From positions 27,458 to 91,457 of the forward strand of contig CAXAMN010018813.1 of the NCBI GenBank assembly GCA_963970005.1: a DNA stretch of 64,000 nucleotides. Reading direction: 5' to 3'. This DNA comes from Durusdinium trenchii. Its lineage: Eukaryota > Sar > Dinophyceae > Suessiales > Symbiodiniaceae. Below, piece after piece: positions 11,516 to 21,855 of this stretch (positions within the stretch are counted from its first letter, which is position 1; each line of letters opens with the position of its first letter). A model generated the notes under the pieces. That model was not told where the DNA came from. It worked only from the letters and a program-made list of their open reading frames with translations, and did not search any database. The position numbers and the translations under genes are program-made.

Positions 11516-12226
11516 CTAGGAGAGAACCCCAACAGCAAAACGGTTTGGGATGAATCTTTACTTTCGTGAACTCAATCAACTCTCACGAACATCATAAGAG
11601 GCTCTTAATGAACCTAGGCCAGTACCTAAGCCTTTCGTCGTCCTTTGCATCAACTGCCTGCCATATAAGATTCAAGGCTTGCAGCTCAATTCCATAAGAT
11701 GGAAACTTCATGAAACATCCAGACAATCCAGCCCTGCAAACACCTTTGATGGCCCTATGACACATGTGGGTCAATGCGGAAACGCAAGCTCTTGCATGCC
11801 CCTTACAGGTCCGGACGATCGCATCAGACTGACTTCGTCAGTGTAGCATCGTCCGTCTCAAGGCCATCAAGTTTCCTACAGTTACACTGTTCTGCAGTGT
11901 GTGATCGAAAAGGGCACATGCACATGCAAAAGAAATCAAAGGTCTGCAAACGCACCTTCGTGTTTTGCACCTCCACGGGCAACACGAGCAATGTTTGCAA
12001 ACTCTGTTTCAGGCTAGCTAGCACCCCCTCCGGTCCGCGTCCAAGAGAAAGGGTCTTCCACGGTCTGTGTTGGCAGCATCGGACCTAGTCAAACCCGGAG
12101 GGCTCTGCACCGTCCGCATGGGAAGCGATGGGGAAGCCACAGGGGGCGCTCTGCACGCAATTGACCCACCATCCTTTGCCTTCGCCGCTCGTATCACCGG
12201 TCGACTGGGGGCACATCGGTCAGGGA

Positions 12227-12643
12227 TTATCGGATAGACATGCTGCACTGAAGGGCAGCACGCATATCATAGAATTCTATAAGGATGTCTCGACCGCAGC
12301 TGGAAAGGCCTGCAATCTCACCAAACCTCTCAAAGCCTCTCTCGTGCTGCGGAAGACTTGCAAACTTGGAGATCGACAACCTCACCGTGCGGAAGTCATT
12401 CATCCCTTCCCGGGCAGGCCAACCAAAGGGTTTTACGTGCTTCAGGACCTGCTGGGCCACCCGCACATCGTAAAAGGTCACAAGAACCAGTTTCGTACAG
12501 GGTGCGAAGGACACGTCCAACCGGGCCACATCATAGTCCTTAAAGAGCTCCGCAGCCTCTGCAAAGGTTGTTGGGCACTTATCTGGGTGAAACTGAATTG
12601 TCAGCGTGTTTGAAACCTGTGGGCAGGGCGCAAAGCTGGCCAT
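12227..12643 (-). CDS. Mei2-like RRM protein, first coding exon
   Basis: Predicted RNA-binding protein. From the ATG at 12643 the exon encodes an RRM-type fold: NTLTIQFHP (strand 1), then LDVSFAP and LVLVTFYDVRVAQQVL. The FYDxRxA signature is characteristic of Mei2-like RRMs, where it replaces aromatic RNP1. A second half-domain follows, with FRTVRLSISKF and DILIEFYDMRAAL, and continues in another exon. The frame closes 15 nt after FYDMRAAL, where a GT donor (GTCTATCC) is available. A second in-frame ATG lies seven codons upstream. Downstream exons with the rest of RRM2 and any C-terminal Mei2 RRM were not found. Mei2-like proteins act in RNA-dependent developmental control in fungi and plants; the role here is unknown. 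Confidence 0.65.
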   Translation of the reverse strand: MASFAPCPQVSNTLTIQFHPDKCPTTFAEAAELFKDYDVARLDVSFAPCTKLVLVTFYDVRVAQQVLKHVKPFGWPAREGMNDFRTVRLSISKFASLPQHERGFERFGEIAGLSSCGRDILIEFYDMRAALQCSMSIR

Positions 12644-13229
12644 GGCTCGTCTCCTTTCCACCACAGCTCACCGGGGAACGTGATGTCGACACGTTGGCCC
12701 CAAAAATACGCGCAGTCTTGAGCCAAACACACAGTCAAGCGGTGGGCAACATGTACGCAGCAAAATATCGTCGGCTATCCTCCCTGCGGCTTCCGGCACT
12801 AGATTCATTGAGATTCGTTTCTCACGGATCACTTCGGGAATGAAAACAAGACTCACCCCGATGTGTGTTCCACCGTTGTGCACTCAGGGGTGTTCCCATT
12901 AGATCCACCAACCAATCGTCACATCGTCAAAGGCCATCTATGCATCCAATCATCTATAAAATTGCGGTGTCACTGGCCAGGAAGGCAAAAGTTGGTCGAC
13001 AAAGACTGGTCACTTGGAACATCTTGATCATCTTGGAACTTCGTCCGCCGACAATCAGGTCCATGTGAAACATTCTCGACTTGGGAGCCTGTGTACTCTT
13101 GGGGATACCTGGATGGTGTGCTGAAGAGTGTCCTCCTCACAATCCAGCGGCCACCCCAAAAACAACCTCCTGCTCAGCGTAAGGGTTCTTCTTCCGGGTT
13201 GGCACTCTTCCAAACCTCCAAACCTTTTA

Positions 13230-13400
13230 CACCTCTTGATCTCCCAACCATCCGGACGTCTCCATCGACCTGTCCCCGACGTCGCCCGTCCTGGGCGACA
13301 CCGATTGCAAAGAGGGGTCGGTCAGTGGCGGCACGCTGGACTCACGCCGCAGGAACTCCTCCTCCTCGGCCCCTGCGGCCGGTGGCACAAACATGGGCTC
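13230..13400 (-). CDS. Putative exon, acidic/Ser-rich, unidentified
   Basis: The minus strand reads EPMFVPPAAGAEEEEFLRRE then a Ser/Thr/Pro-rich stretch ending WLGDQE, followed by GTGTAA, a good donor. It is coding-like by composition and strand, and sits 0.6 kb upstream of the RRM exon, so it may be part of that gene. No family recognised. Confidence 0.35.
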
Positions 13401-14235
13401 GTGGAGAGGCCAACATCGGTGTCTTTTGCGGCATAAGAGGCACCGTATTGATCTTATGTTGACCGGGTGCGCCGCACCACCGGAAAGTCCCGAAAATCAA
13501 CGGCGGAAGCAAAACGAGTGAGGAGACGAACGAGTCACCCAAAACTAAAAAAGAAGCCAAGTCTCGACCTTCCTCACGCAGAAAAAGAACCAGTGTCGGC
13601 GTTTGTGAGAGTTTTTCCAGGCGTTTGGTCAACTCTTCTGCCTCTCAAGCGCGCGATATCAGCCTGGTAGCCTCAAGAAAGAGTGGCTGTGATGAAGAAA
13701 ACCGCTGTGGGCAGCCATGGGAATGCGTGAAACGAAAGGGGAACCTCCACAACCGCGGTCCGTCACAACGAGTGCTGGAAGCGGACCTGCACAAATGTTC
13801 CAAAGCTTCGCCCTGTGACTACGCAAGGGGATGAAGTGGACTCAGTAGACCATTAGTGCAAGGGATGCCTTCTGACAGTGAACTTCTACCGCCAATTTAT
13901 AACTGGTTCTGGATCGCCACGATTCCTACAAAAGATTTGGCCCTGGTCCAAGGTGCGTATTGCCTGTCTGGTTGTAAATGAGGGGTGAAACACTCTGACA
14001 AATGACACCTTGGCAAATCCAGTTGCAGCAGTATGCAAGGCGCAAATTACCCCCCAAAATGAACCTCCTGACAGCAGCAGCTGTCCTATTGCCTCGCTTG
14101 TGGTGCTCATGACCAAGATGAGACCAACCTAATGTGATGCTTCCGACTTTCATGTTGATTCATCACAGATTGGAACCTTGAGCGGCATCCAGTTTTGATC
14201 TTCTCCAGAATGATGAGGGCCACTGGCCACACGCA

Positions 14236-14335
14236 GACACACACTCACTCCCTCACTCCCTTGCTCGCTCTCTCACTCCCTTGCTCGCTCTCTCACTCCC
14301 TCCCTCCCTCCCTCCCTCCCTCCCTCCCTCGCTCA
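14236..14335. repeat. Pyrimidine CTCACTCCC/CCCT repeat
   Basis: Two copies of a 27-bp unit (CTCACTCCCTTGCTCGCTCT...) lead into seven or more CCCT units. Strand-asymmetric homopyrimidine DNA. Confidence 0.85.
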
Positions 14336-15833
14336 TATATGAATGTACTGTACTTACACTTTGGTGGACACTAGTCATCATCTGCAAAGGCCCCTTGGGC
14401 TCCGAACATTTCGCCAACTGCCGGTGGAGCTCCCAAAAATCTCCTCAGCCACTCAATTGCACAGGCCCAACTGTGAGAAGACCCGGTGAAAAACGGGACA
14501 TCTTGAACGAAACCCACGCCACCAAGGGCGGCCGTTAGAAGCAGCCAAGATGGACGCCAGTGGCTCTTTGGTCTCTAGCCATCCACCACACCCTGAGGCT
14601 CCATCCACCACAGCCTTCAAAGAGCTCGCTTTGCAAAGGGGTATCTTCAACATGCTCTTTCGCCCTTTGTTCGTCACCTCTATGTTTACCCACCCCAATG
14701 TCACGCCCCCTTCCTTTCCGCGCCTGCCGGGTGAAGCTCCGGCACATCCATCAACTCGCCCTCCATGGCTCGAAAAGGGTGTGTCTTCACTCACCGGAGG
14801 AACTTGAGCCCAGGCCATGGGCGAAAAGCTGAGGTTGAAACCGCGAGCTTCGCGGCGGGGGCATGCACCGAACAAGGCATGCTTTGCGGCCGGGCCAGAT
14901 TCTATTTTTGATTGCCAGGGTGGCCAATTCTCTTTCCAAGACTCACTGATGCCTTGGAGTTGTGAAATTTCAACATCCTTCAACTCTCAGGACATCCTTC
15001 AGTATCGCCGCGAAGCTAGGAGCTTCAGCAAGTCACCTCTTGTCATTGGGATCAGTTGAAACCCAAGAGATTAAAAGCTTCACCTTCTCAACAAATCATC
15101 GAAATTGAAATGCTTGAGCTCAACCATTGAAACGCAGCACCTCTACACCCATCCAATCTTTCGCGTCCCTTTTCGAGCCAGTGAAGGTAGCAAAACACGC
15201 TCCCGGCTCAGGCGAAGATGGAGCTGGCGTCCGGGTCGTCGGGGGCGGACGTCATGGATGGTCCACTTTTGTCGGAGATCCCTGACGTTTGACGATGGAA
15301 AATCCATCCCATTGGTCCATCAACTGTGCGGATGTGGGAGCAACTGCAGTCGTGTTTTCGAAGGCTGGTTGGGATGTCCATTCTTCAAGGCCCTTCAGTC
15401 ACCAATCAAAATTTGAAGACCTTCGAATTCCCGTCCTTTGCTGTTTAAAGGCACATGCATATAGGGCCAGAACTGAGACGGGACAGGACACTGAACAGCT
15501 GCGATGAGGGCTGTGAAAAGAGAAAAGTATAGGCCATGCGAAATCAGGTTGACCACAGGCACCTTAGTTTTTCTCAAAAACTCCTGAACCTCCACGACAA
15601 AATCAACAAACAAGTCCCTGACAGTGTCTCTCATCTCCAAACTTCACTCCCAAGTTCTCTATCACCTTCCTCCAACCCGAGATCATCTCAGCAGCGCATC
15701 CGCATGGCACCCAAAGAGCCTCGGAACCCTCGGAACCCTCGGAAAGACTCCCGGGCTCAGCCCCCCCCCTAGGCTTGAAAACCACCTCTTTTTCGGATTT
15801 GGCCTGAAAACCGGCACGACCAAACCCAACTCA

Positions 15834-15914
15834 TGTTTCAACGGGCCTCTGCGCCGCGCGGCGGCACAGCTCTTCGAAGAGCTCCACCGAGGCACCACCC
15901 GCCGCCTGGGCCCA
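15834..15914 (-). CDS. PPR1 exon i
   Basis: GC-rich exon encoding AQAAGGASVELFEELCRRAA; the VELFEEL core fits PPR helix B. The frame stops at 15831. Confidence 0.5.
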
Positions 15915-18900
15915 GCGACCGAACACCCAGCGGCGGCGCCCAGCGGCTCCGGGGGAACGGCTCCAGAGAAGCGAAACGGAGCCGTTCTCCGTTGTCGGAG
16001 ATGGATCGATTGTCTGGCCTGCTTCGATTCGCGGATCGGTTTCATTTTGAAACCCTGTCTTGTGATCCGAAAGGGCAGGTGGGACACGTGGCTCAAAAAG
16101 GAGCGTGGAATCCTTTTTGTCAGTTCCAAACCCGTGCCCGTCCTGTGAAGGACGGAAGTCTTGCAACTGTAAACATCTTGCTACTTCGGCGTATTGTCTG
16201 CAATCCACCAAGTCATCTACCAGTCATGGTCCACTGCTCTCAAACGAGTCCCATTCCAACCCGTCGGCCTCCACCGCATCGACCGCGGCCAGGAACGCCG
16301 AGGGCCCTGGATCGCCATGTTGGCTGCCTTCGCCGACGGATGGGGGCCACACGACAAGTGCCGGATCACCAAAACGGGATTATATCCGTCGGGTGGCGGA
16401 CACACCAATGACTTGTCTACATTGGAATCGACGATGATGGCCTGTGTTGTTCGCAATTCCTTTGTCTTCCCTTGTTCCATTGAATTGTCGAGCCAAACCT
16501 TTGGGCGTTCTCATTTCTCATGGTAGACGGACGCCACAAAGCACCCCAGAAGCTCCACAGTTGCCATGGCTTTCCCCAGCTGGTTGATGCCCCGACGTTT
16601 TCTCGGTCGATCTGGGTGCCCCGAGCATTCCGCCAGGACCCAGAGGGCCAAGTCCCAGGAATTCTGAGTGGCACAGGCGCGGATCGCTTGTGGCGCCACC
16701 TGGCAACATCAGACAGGAAGCGGAGCGCGTTCGCGATGGCCTCCAACCTACTAGCGATGGCCTCCAACCTGCTAGCGATCANNNNNNNNNNNNNNNNNNN
16801 NNNNNNNNNNNNNNNNNNNNNNNNNNNNNNNNNNNNNNNNNNNNNNNNNNNNNNNNNNNNNNNNNNNNNNNNNNNNNNNNNNNNNNNNNNNNNNNNNNNN
16901 NNNNNNNNNNNNNNNNNNNNNNNNNNNNNNNNNNNNNNNNNNNNNNNNNNNNNNNNNNNNNNNNNNNNNNNNNNNNNNNNNNNNNNNNNNNNNNNNNNNN
17001 NNNNNNNNNNNNNNNNNNNNNNNNNNNNNNNNNNNNNNNNNNNNNNNNNNNNNNNNNNNNNNNNNNNNNNNNNNNNNNNNNNNNNNNNNNNNNNNNNNNN
17101 NNNNNNNNNNNNNNNNNNNNNNNNNNNNNNNNNNNNNNNNNNNNNNNNNNNNNNNNNNNNNNNNNNNNNNNNNNNNNNNNNNNNNNNNNNNNNNNNNNNN
17201 NNNNNNNNNNNNNNNNNNNNNNNNNNNNNNNNNNNNNNNNNNNNNNNNNNNNNNNNNNNNNNNNNNNNNNNNNNNNNNNNNNNNNNNNNNNNNNNNNNNN
17301 NNNNNNNNNNNNNNNNNNNNNNNNNNNNNNNNNNNNNNNNNNNNNNNNNNNNNNNNNNNNNNNNNNNNNNNNNNNNNNNNNNNNNNNNNNNNNNNNNNNN
17401 NNNNNNNNNNNNNNNNNNNNNNNNNNNNNNNNNNNNNNNNNNNNNNNNNNNNNNNNNCTAGCGATGGCCTCCAACCTAGTTACTAGCAAGGGCCTCCAAC
17501 CTACAAGCAATGGCGGCCTCCAACCTACTAGCGATGGCCTCCAACCTAGTTACTAGTGATGGCCTCCAACCTACTAGCGATGGCCTCCAACCTAGTTACT
17601 AGTGATGGCCTCCAACCTGCTAGCGATGGCCGGCAACCTAATAGCGATGGCCTCCAACTCACTAGCGATGGCAAAGGTCTGGTCTAGCGGCAAAAACCCG
17701 AAGATCTGCTGCATCTCCCCGCCGCTCCACGTGGAACGCAGTCCGGAAACCCCACCAGCGGGGATGTGAAGGAGTCCAAGGCATTTGAGTGTCGCCTTGG
17801 GAGCGCCGCGAAGGCGAAACTGGTCGTGGAATCTGTGAAGAACATGAGGCGTTCTGTTTGGAAGCCAGCTGTTGGTTCAGATGTTGATTCATTGGAAGGG
17901 AAGTTCTCCGTTGCGCACGATGTTTGTTTCGTAGAGGGCCTCAATGCTGCGGGATTATAGATAGTTGCGGCAATGAGCTGGATTTTGACCAGCTTTCTGG
18001 CTCGCTGCCGCTGGGAATGCCAGGTCGAAACAGCTTGGTGCCTCAACATCGACTGCTTGCCTTCTTTGTAGATCTTTGTCTTTGAACCCTGTCTTGGGTG
18101 CGTTGGGAGCCCTTTCTTTCTCTCAGAGCCGAGCAGCAACAGCTCAACTCTAGCTATGGGCCACCTCGAGGCCCTGACATTTCTTCGAAGAGCTGCACGG
18201 CCAGCTGCCATTGCAAGCCCTTCTCGCATGCTAAGAACAACGTGCCTGGCGGATCGCGGGCCAAACGGACCAGGTCCTTCGCAGTCGTGGTCCGGGTTGT
18301 ACACGTGCTGACACAAGCACATCCAAAATAAAGAAACGGTGGCTGTGCTCTCCAAGTTCTCGCAAAGGGTTTGGAAGATAGGGACTTGCCAAAAGGCATG
18401 GCCGAGACACTTGCAACTCAAACTGGTCAGTTCCCCCTAATTAAGCGAGTGATGCAAACCAACCGCTGCATGACCTTGAGCTCAGTTTCTGGCTCTAGTT
18501 CGGCTTTTGTTCTCAGGCTGGTTCGTGGACCCAATCCAGTGCGCGTTTGGACCTGTTCACCTCCAATCAGCCTACCCGCCTATACCCGCTTAGGCCCGCT
18601 CCACTCGATCGAAGAAAAAAATGAACTCCCCGCGCCATAGAGCTTGCCGTCCGGCTCGACCGAGGTCATCTGCCAAAAGGCGAAGACTCTTTGCCTGGAG
18701 TGACTCGGCTGAGACGGCTTCGTGCCGTCGCCCAAACCCTGCGACGGGGTTCACCTAGGAGCTATATTGATCCAAGAAGGCTTGGAGACCTGGTGCCATC
18801 TGAAACTGATCTGCAAAGATAGACCCCCTGATCTGCCAGTCTCCGACGAAAATGGGAGTTTGAAGGAGTTTGATGGGGGCAGCGCAAAACAAAATTTATT

Positions 18901-20820
18901 CGACCTGAAAACTTGAGATGGAGCAGTTGGTGGGCTTTGCTGCGCCCCAAGTGGTGCATGGGAACTGTAGCAACAGCAAGCAAGAACCATGAGAGCCTCC
19001 CACTCCACGAGCCAAACAATGAAAAGGGAACCGTGTTCCTGACTCTGCGCCCAAGACAAACTACCGTCATTGCCCGACAGTTTGTTCATGTTTATTCCAC
19101 CTCTGGGGCTCCGACCACTCTCCAGCATGTCCACACACCCGTGCAACTGCTGTGGCAGTGTTGAGGTCTGGCTCCAGCCCTGCTTTCAGCAGCTCCTGAC
19201 AAAGAAGAGACCTCATGCAGGAACTGTTCAACGCATTCCTCGCGGGTTGTGCAGCTTGGCAAACATCCCCACACCGCCAACACCATTGCGGGTGCTTACA
19301 GCTATAGAAATTCCACACGAAACATGTCGGGTGCTAAAACGAGTTTGGAAAAGTCAGACCACGCCCCCAGTCCACCCTGCCACCGTGCATTTGGAGCACT
19401 GCCACGTGGCGCCACGCACGCCTCACGCCCCCCAGTTCCCCCCCCTCTCAGTCGTCCTCTACGTGTCCGAGAGCCACATCCCAGCGTTTGGCACCACCGC
19501 AGCTTTCCACGGCGGTGTTGAAGCTGATTAAATCCTTGGCCGACCGGTCCACCGTTGCGCCGAATTCGAAGCACGCTTTTTGGGGAAATCCTTGCGTCTA
19601 AGTGGTGGAGTGGCAAGAATCACGTAGAATCACGAAAACCGGAGGTCAGAGTCGGGCGTGGAAATGAGAGGTGAAATGTCTAAGTGGTGGACCTGTGTCC
19701 GACCCTCCCCCCAAGAAGAAAAAACGATCCTTCCAAAACCGATGTCCTTCTGGGTGCCCCGGTCTGGAGCGTTTCCGCTGGCATGGAGCGTGTCCAACAG
19801 GGCCAGCGCCCGTTCCCAATCCCTGAGCTCGCCACCTGGCGACGTCGTGGGGGCAAGTCATCACAGCCACCACTTCGTGCTGGCCCCGCGTTTGACAGCG
19901 AGGACACAAGGCAGTGCTTGGAGTGGGCGGATCCCACTGAACTATAGGCGGTTCCCACTTCAAGTGCTTTAGGCGCCTGACACACCCTTTCAACGTCACT
20001 TTGATGAACCAACTGCCCATGTGCCTTAACCGCCCCTTCCTATGAGACCTCCAGCTCTGAGACTCCCAGCTGCTGGCAACCGCCGCCAGAGCCGCATTGA
20101 ATGAGACCACGTCGGGCCTGCGACGAAGTCGGTTGGTCCCGGACTTCTTGGAGGTGGGGAAATGAGGCTAGTCAGGCCCCGCAAAAGAAAAGGAAAGAGC
20201 CGCATTTCTAGCACGTATGGTCTCACAGCTCAATTGTACTTATATATATATATATGTGTGTGTGTGTAAATATATAGTCGCCTCTACCTTCTCCAGCCTT
20301 ACGGGATACTCAGGTGGCCTCATTCACCTGCCTCCGATCCACTCCCAAACGTTTCTATGCTGCACATCCTGAAGGGCCATCAATCGACATCTGCCATCGG
20401 CGAGAGGAACGCGACAAAGACCACCTCACATGGAAGCTCCCTGGCTCCCTGCTTGGCGACGATTCTTGCGATTCGCCGTCGCGACGGCACCTGAGTCCCT
20501 CCGTCTGCAGGGTCTTCAGCAACTGCAGCACCACGGTCCAGGCCAATCGGCATGAGCTCATCGCCGAGTTGAAGCCTGAGATCTGGGGAAGGCGACAAGA
20601 GGGAGCTTAAGGCACAGGCCGTGGTGGAGCTGAAGGGACATGCACGGCGTGGTGGAGCTGATGACCTGCTACATGCTAGCTGCTACTAGTACATGCTGTT
20701 ATTGGGTCAGCCCGCATGATGTACATGCCTGCGGCGGAAGACCAGACCTTGCATCGAGCCACTCAAGAGGTCGGGCGCCAATCTTCGGCTCTGGATCATC
20801 TGCAGCAACTGCAAGGCCAC
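15834..20820 (-). CDS. PPR-repeat protein gene 1 (multi-exon)
   Basis: Predicted organellar RNA-binding protein made of 35-residue helix-turn-helix PPR units. Seen: at least nine minus-strand exons, most carrying part of one PPR motif with the usual two-helix pattern, e.g. VALQLLQMIQSRRLAPDL, RPDVVSFNAALAAVASSW, LISFNTAVESCGGAKRWDVA, LLCQELLKAGLEPDLNTATA, ACEKGLQWQLAVQLFEEM and AIRACATQNSWDLALWVLAE. Phrases such as ACEKGxQWQxAxxLxxEM are typical of the expanded dinoflagellate PPR family. Exons are 60-110 bp and introns 0.2-1.5 kb; one intron contains the assembly gap and the 21-bp satellite. PPR proteins bind organelle transcripts for editing, cleavage or stabilisation; the target cannot be inferred. 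Outer limits are uncertain, and more than one PPR gene could be present. Confidence 0.75.
16226..16320 (-). CDS. PPR1 exon h (possible)
   Basis: Encodes GPSAFLAAVDAVEADGLEWD followed by SFES, which looks like a PPR turn region; weaker than the others. Confidence 0.4.
16619..16690 (-). CDS. PPR1 exon g
   Basis: Encodes AIRACATQNSWDLALWVLAE. It lies directly beside the 21-bp satellite and the N gap, so its 5' side may be mis-assembled. Confidence 0.65.
16737..17690. repeat. 21-bp satellite around an assembly gap
   Basis: Tandem copies of ACTAGCGATGGCCTCCAACCT, some with an inserted AGTTACTAG, flank both sides of the N run. The gap is therefore very probably an unresolved stretch of the same satellite. 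It lies in a PPR1 intron. Confidence 0.9.
16782..17457. other. Assembly gap (676 N)
   Basis: Run of N bases; the true length is unknown. Confidence 0.99.
18169..18234 (-). CDS. PPR1 exon f
   Basis: Between a TTCTTAG acceptor and a GAG|GTGGCC donor. Encodes ACEKGLQWQLAVQLFEEM, a near-consensus dinoflagellate PPR segment. Confidence 0.8.
19109..19219 (-). CDS. PPR1 exon e
   Basis: Encodes SLLCQELLKAGLEPDLNTAT then AVARVCGHAGEWSE. Helix B of one repeat followed by helix A of the next. Confidence 0.7.
19451..19545 (-). CDS. PPR1 exon d
   Basis: Encodes KDLISFNTAVESCGGAKRWD then VALGHVEDD. A full PPR helix A with the RW-VAL junction into helix B. Confidence 0.7.
20057..20134 (-). CDS. PPR1 exon c
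   Basis: Encodes RLRRRPDVVSFNAALAAVAS then SWES. The PDVVSFNAAL core is a classic PPR start. Confidence 0.7.
20237..20277. repeat. TA/TG microsatellite
   Basis: (TA)n followed by (TG)n and TA-rich sequence. Confidence 0.85.
20490..20555 (-). CDS. PPR1 exon b
   Basis: Encodes LAWTVVLQLLKTLQTEGLR, PPR helix B; a GT donor follows CTCAG. Confidence 0.65.
20750..20820 (-). CDS. PPR1 exon a
   Basis: Follows a CGGCAG acceptor. Encodes VALQLLQMIQSRRLAPDLLS, PPR helix B plus turn. Confidence 0.65.
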
Positions 20821-21689
20821 CTGCCGATGGAAAGCGACGGGTGCGGTCGGCACCGCCCACCAAAAAAGACTTGAGGGGGTGAACGAAAGGTAGCAGGCAA
20901 TCACAAGTAACCCTGGTAGAAGTCCATGACGGCGTGAACCGGCGCAGGAGGGATTTGATCCAGGGAGGGGGGAGGCCCCCCCCCCCGCCGAACAGAATCG
21001 ACTCTTGCAGGACCAAATTCAATGCGCAATCCCAACTCCTGATTGTAATGCATTTTTGCTAAAGCAAGGAGACTCAGGTAGCTCAAGCTACCTTTCGTGA
21101 TATGACTAAACCAATGTGTTCATATGTGTTCTGGTTTTGGAATGGCTTTCTCAATTCTTGCCTGCTTCTAAATTTCTATACCGATCTAGCTTGCCAGGTG
21201 TGAGTTGAACAGAACTTCTGAATACTTGGCAGCTCATGTGTGCCGTGTGACCGACGTAGCAAGGAACCCAAAGGCGTCTTGACGCATAAACTCCGCGGCC
21301 TACTTTTCTGCTGTCGCGTCAACGCCGTGGGAAATGTGGCTCTTAAAAGGCCCAAATTCCTGGGCACACCATTTCATCCGACCTGACGATTTTGAGCCGC
21401 GCCTGCCTAGGCTCTCTACACCCTCCTCCCGGCTTGGCTCAAATCACATCTGCACTGAGTTGGTCATAGCTTTCAGGCCATGCATGGGTGTAGCCTCGGT
21501 CTTGAGATGGGTTTGTGGGCGCATGAAGGCACTCACTCGTAATATCCGAGGAAGAATTCAAACTCTCCAGCGTATGAATACATCAGCTTTGCAGTTTGTG
21601 CTCCCTTCCATCATTTCACAGCCTGACCACTAATTAATCACTACCCTCACGGCCTCGCCTCGCCTCGCCTTCCTTCAAACCGGCTACGG

Positions 21690-21855
21690 TCCCCGCCTCG
21701 GCCGATGCGCTGCAGCGCCTCGACGTCTGCGGAGCGCTCGCCGCTCCACAGCCACGTGGCGAAGAGCCACTTCTCGTCGATCGCGGGGCGGCTCGCGTGC
21801 CTCGCGGTGCGGCCGGTGCGGCCGGGCGCTTTGGGGGGCACCAGGTGCGGTGCTC
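21690..21855 (-). CDS. P4H exon 4 (distal His and Lys)
   Basis: GC-rich exon encoding GRTARHASRPAIDEKWLFAT then WLWSGE. H and K are nine residues apart, as in P4H active sites; the KW motif is typical. The extension after WLW is unassigned. Confidence 0.7.

Larger units (their letters stand above)
7397..12226. other. Spacer or 5' region without a recognised gene
   Basis: Between the channel and the RRM gene I can support only repeats (8796-8935 and 10690-11515). GC-rich islands at 8390-8500, 9690-9900 and 10090-10210 could be exons. For example, the minus strand at 8390-8500 reads DESDGLPRRPSRTKDFAAAA, possibly an N-terminal channel exon, but none matches a family I know. Confidence 0.5.
12644..15833. 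other. Spacer with few supported features
   Basis: Apart from the putative exon at 13230-13400 and the CCCT repeat at 14236-14335 I see nothing I can name. The long minus-strand frame at 14453-14983 has no recognisable motif. Confidence 0.4.

Noticed and set aside
14453-14983. 176-codon minus-strand frame
   Set aside because: Long and on the host strand, but contains no motif and no convincing splice-bounded core.
16520-17556. Three long frames spanning the N run
   Set aside because: Their length is an artefact of untranslated N bases; only the short PPR exon on the minus strand is supported.
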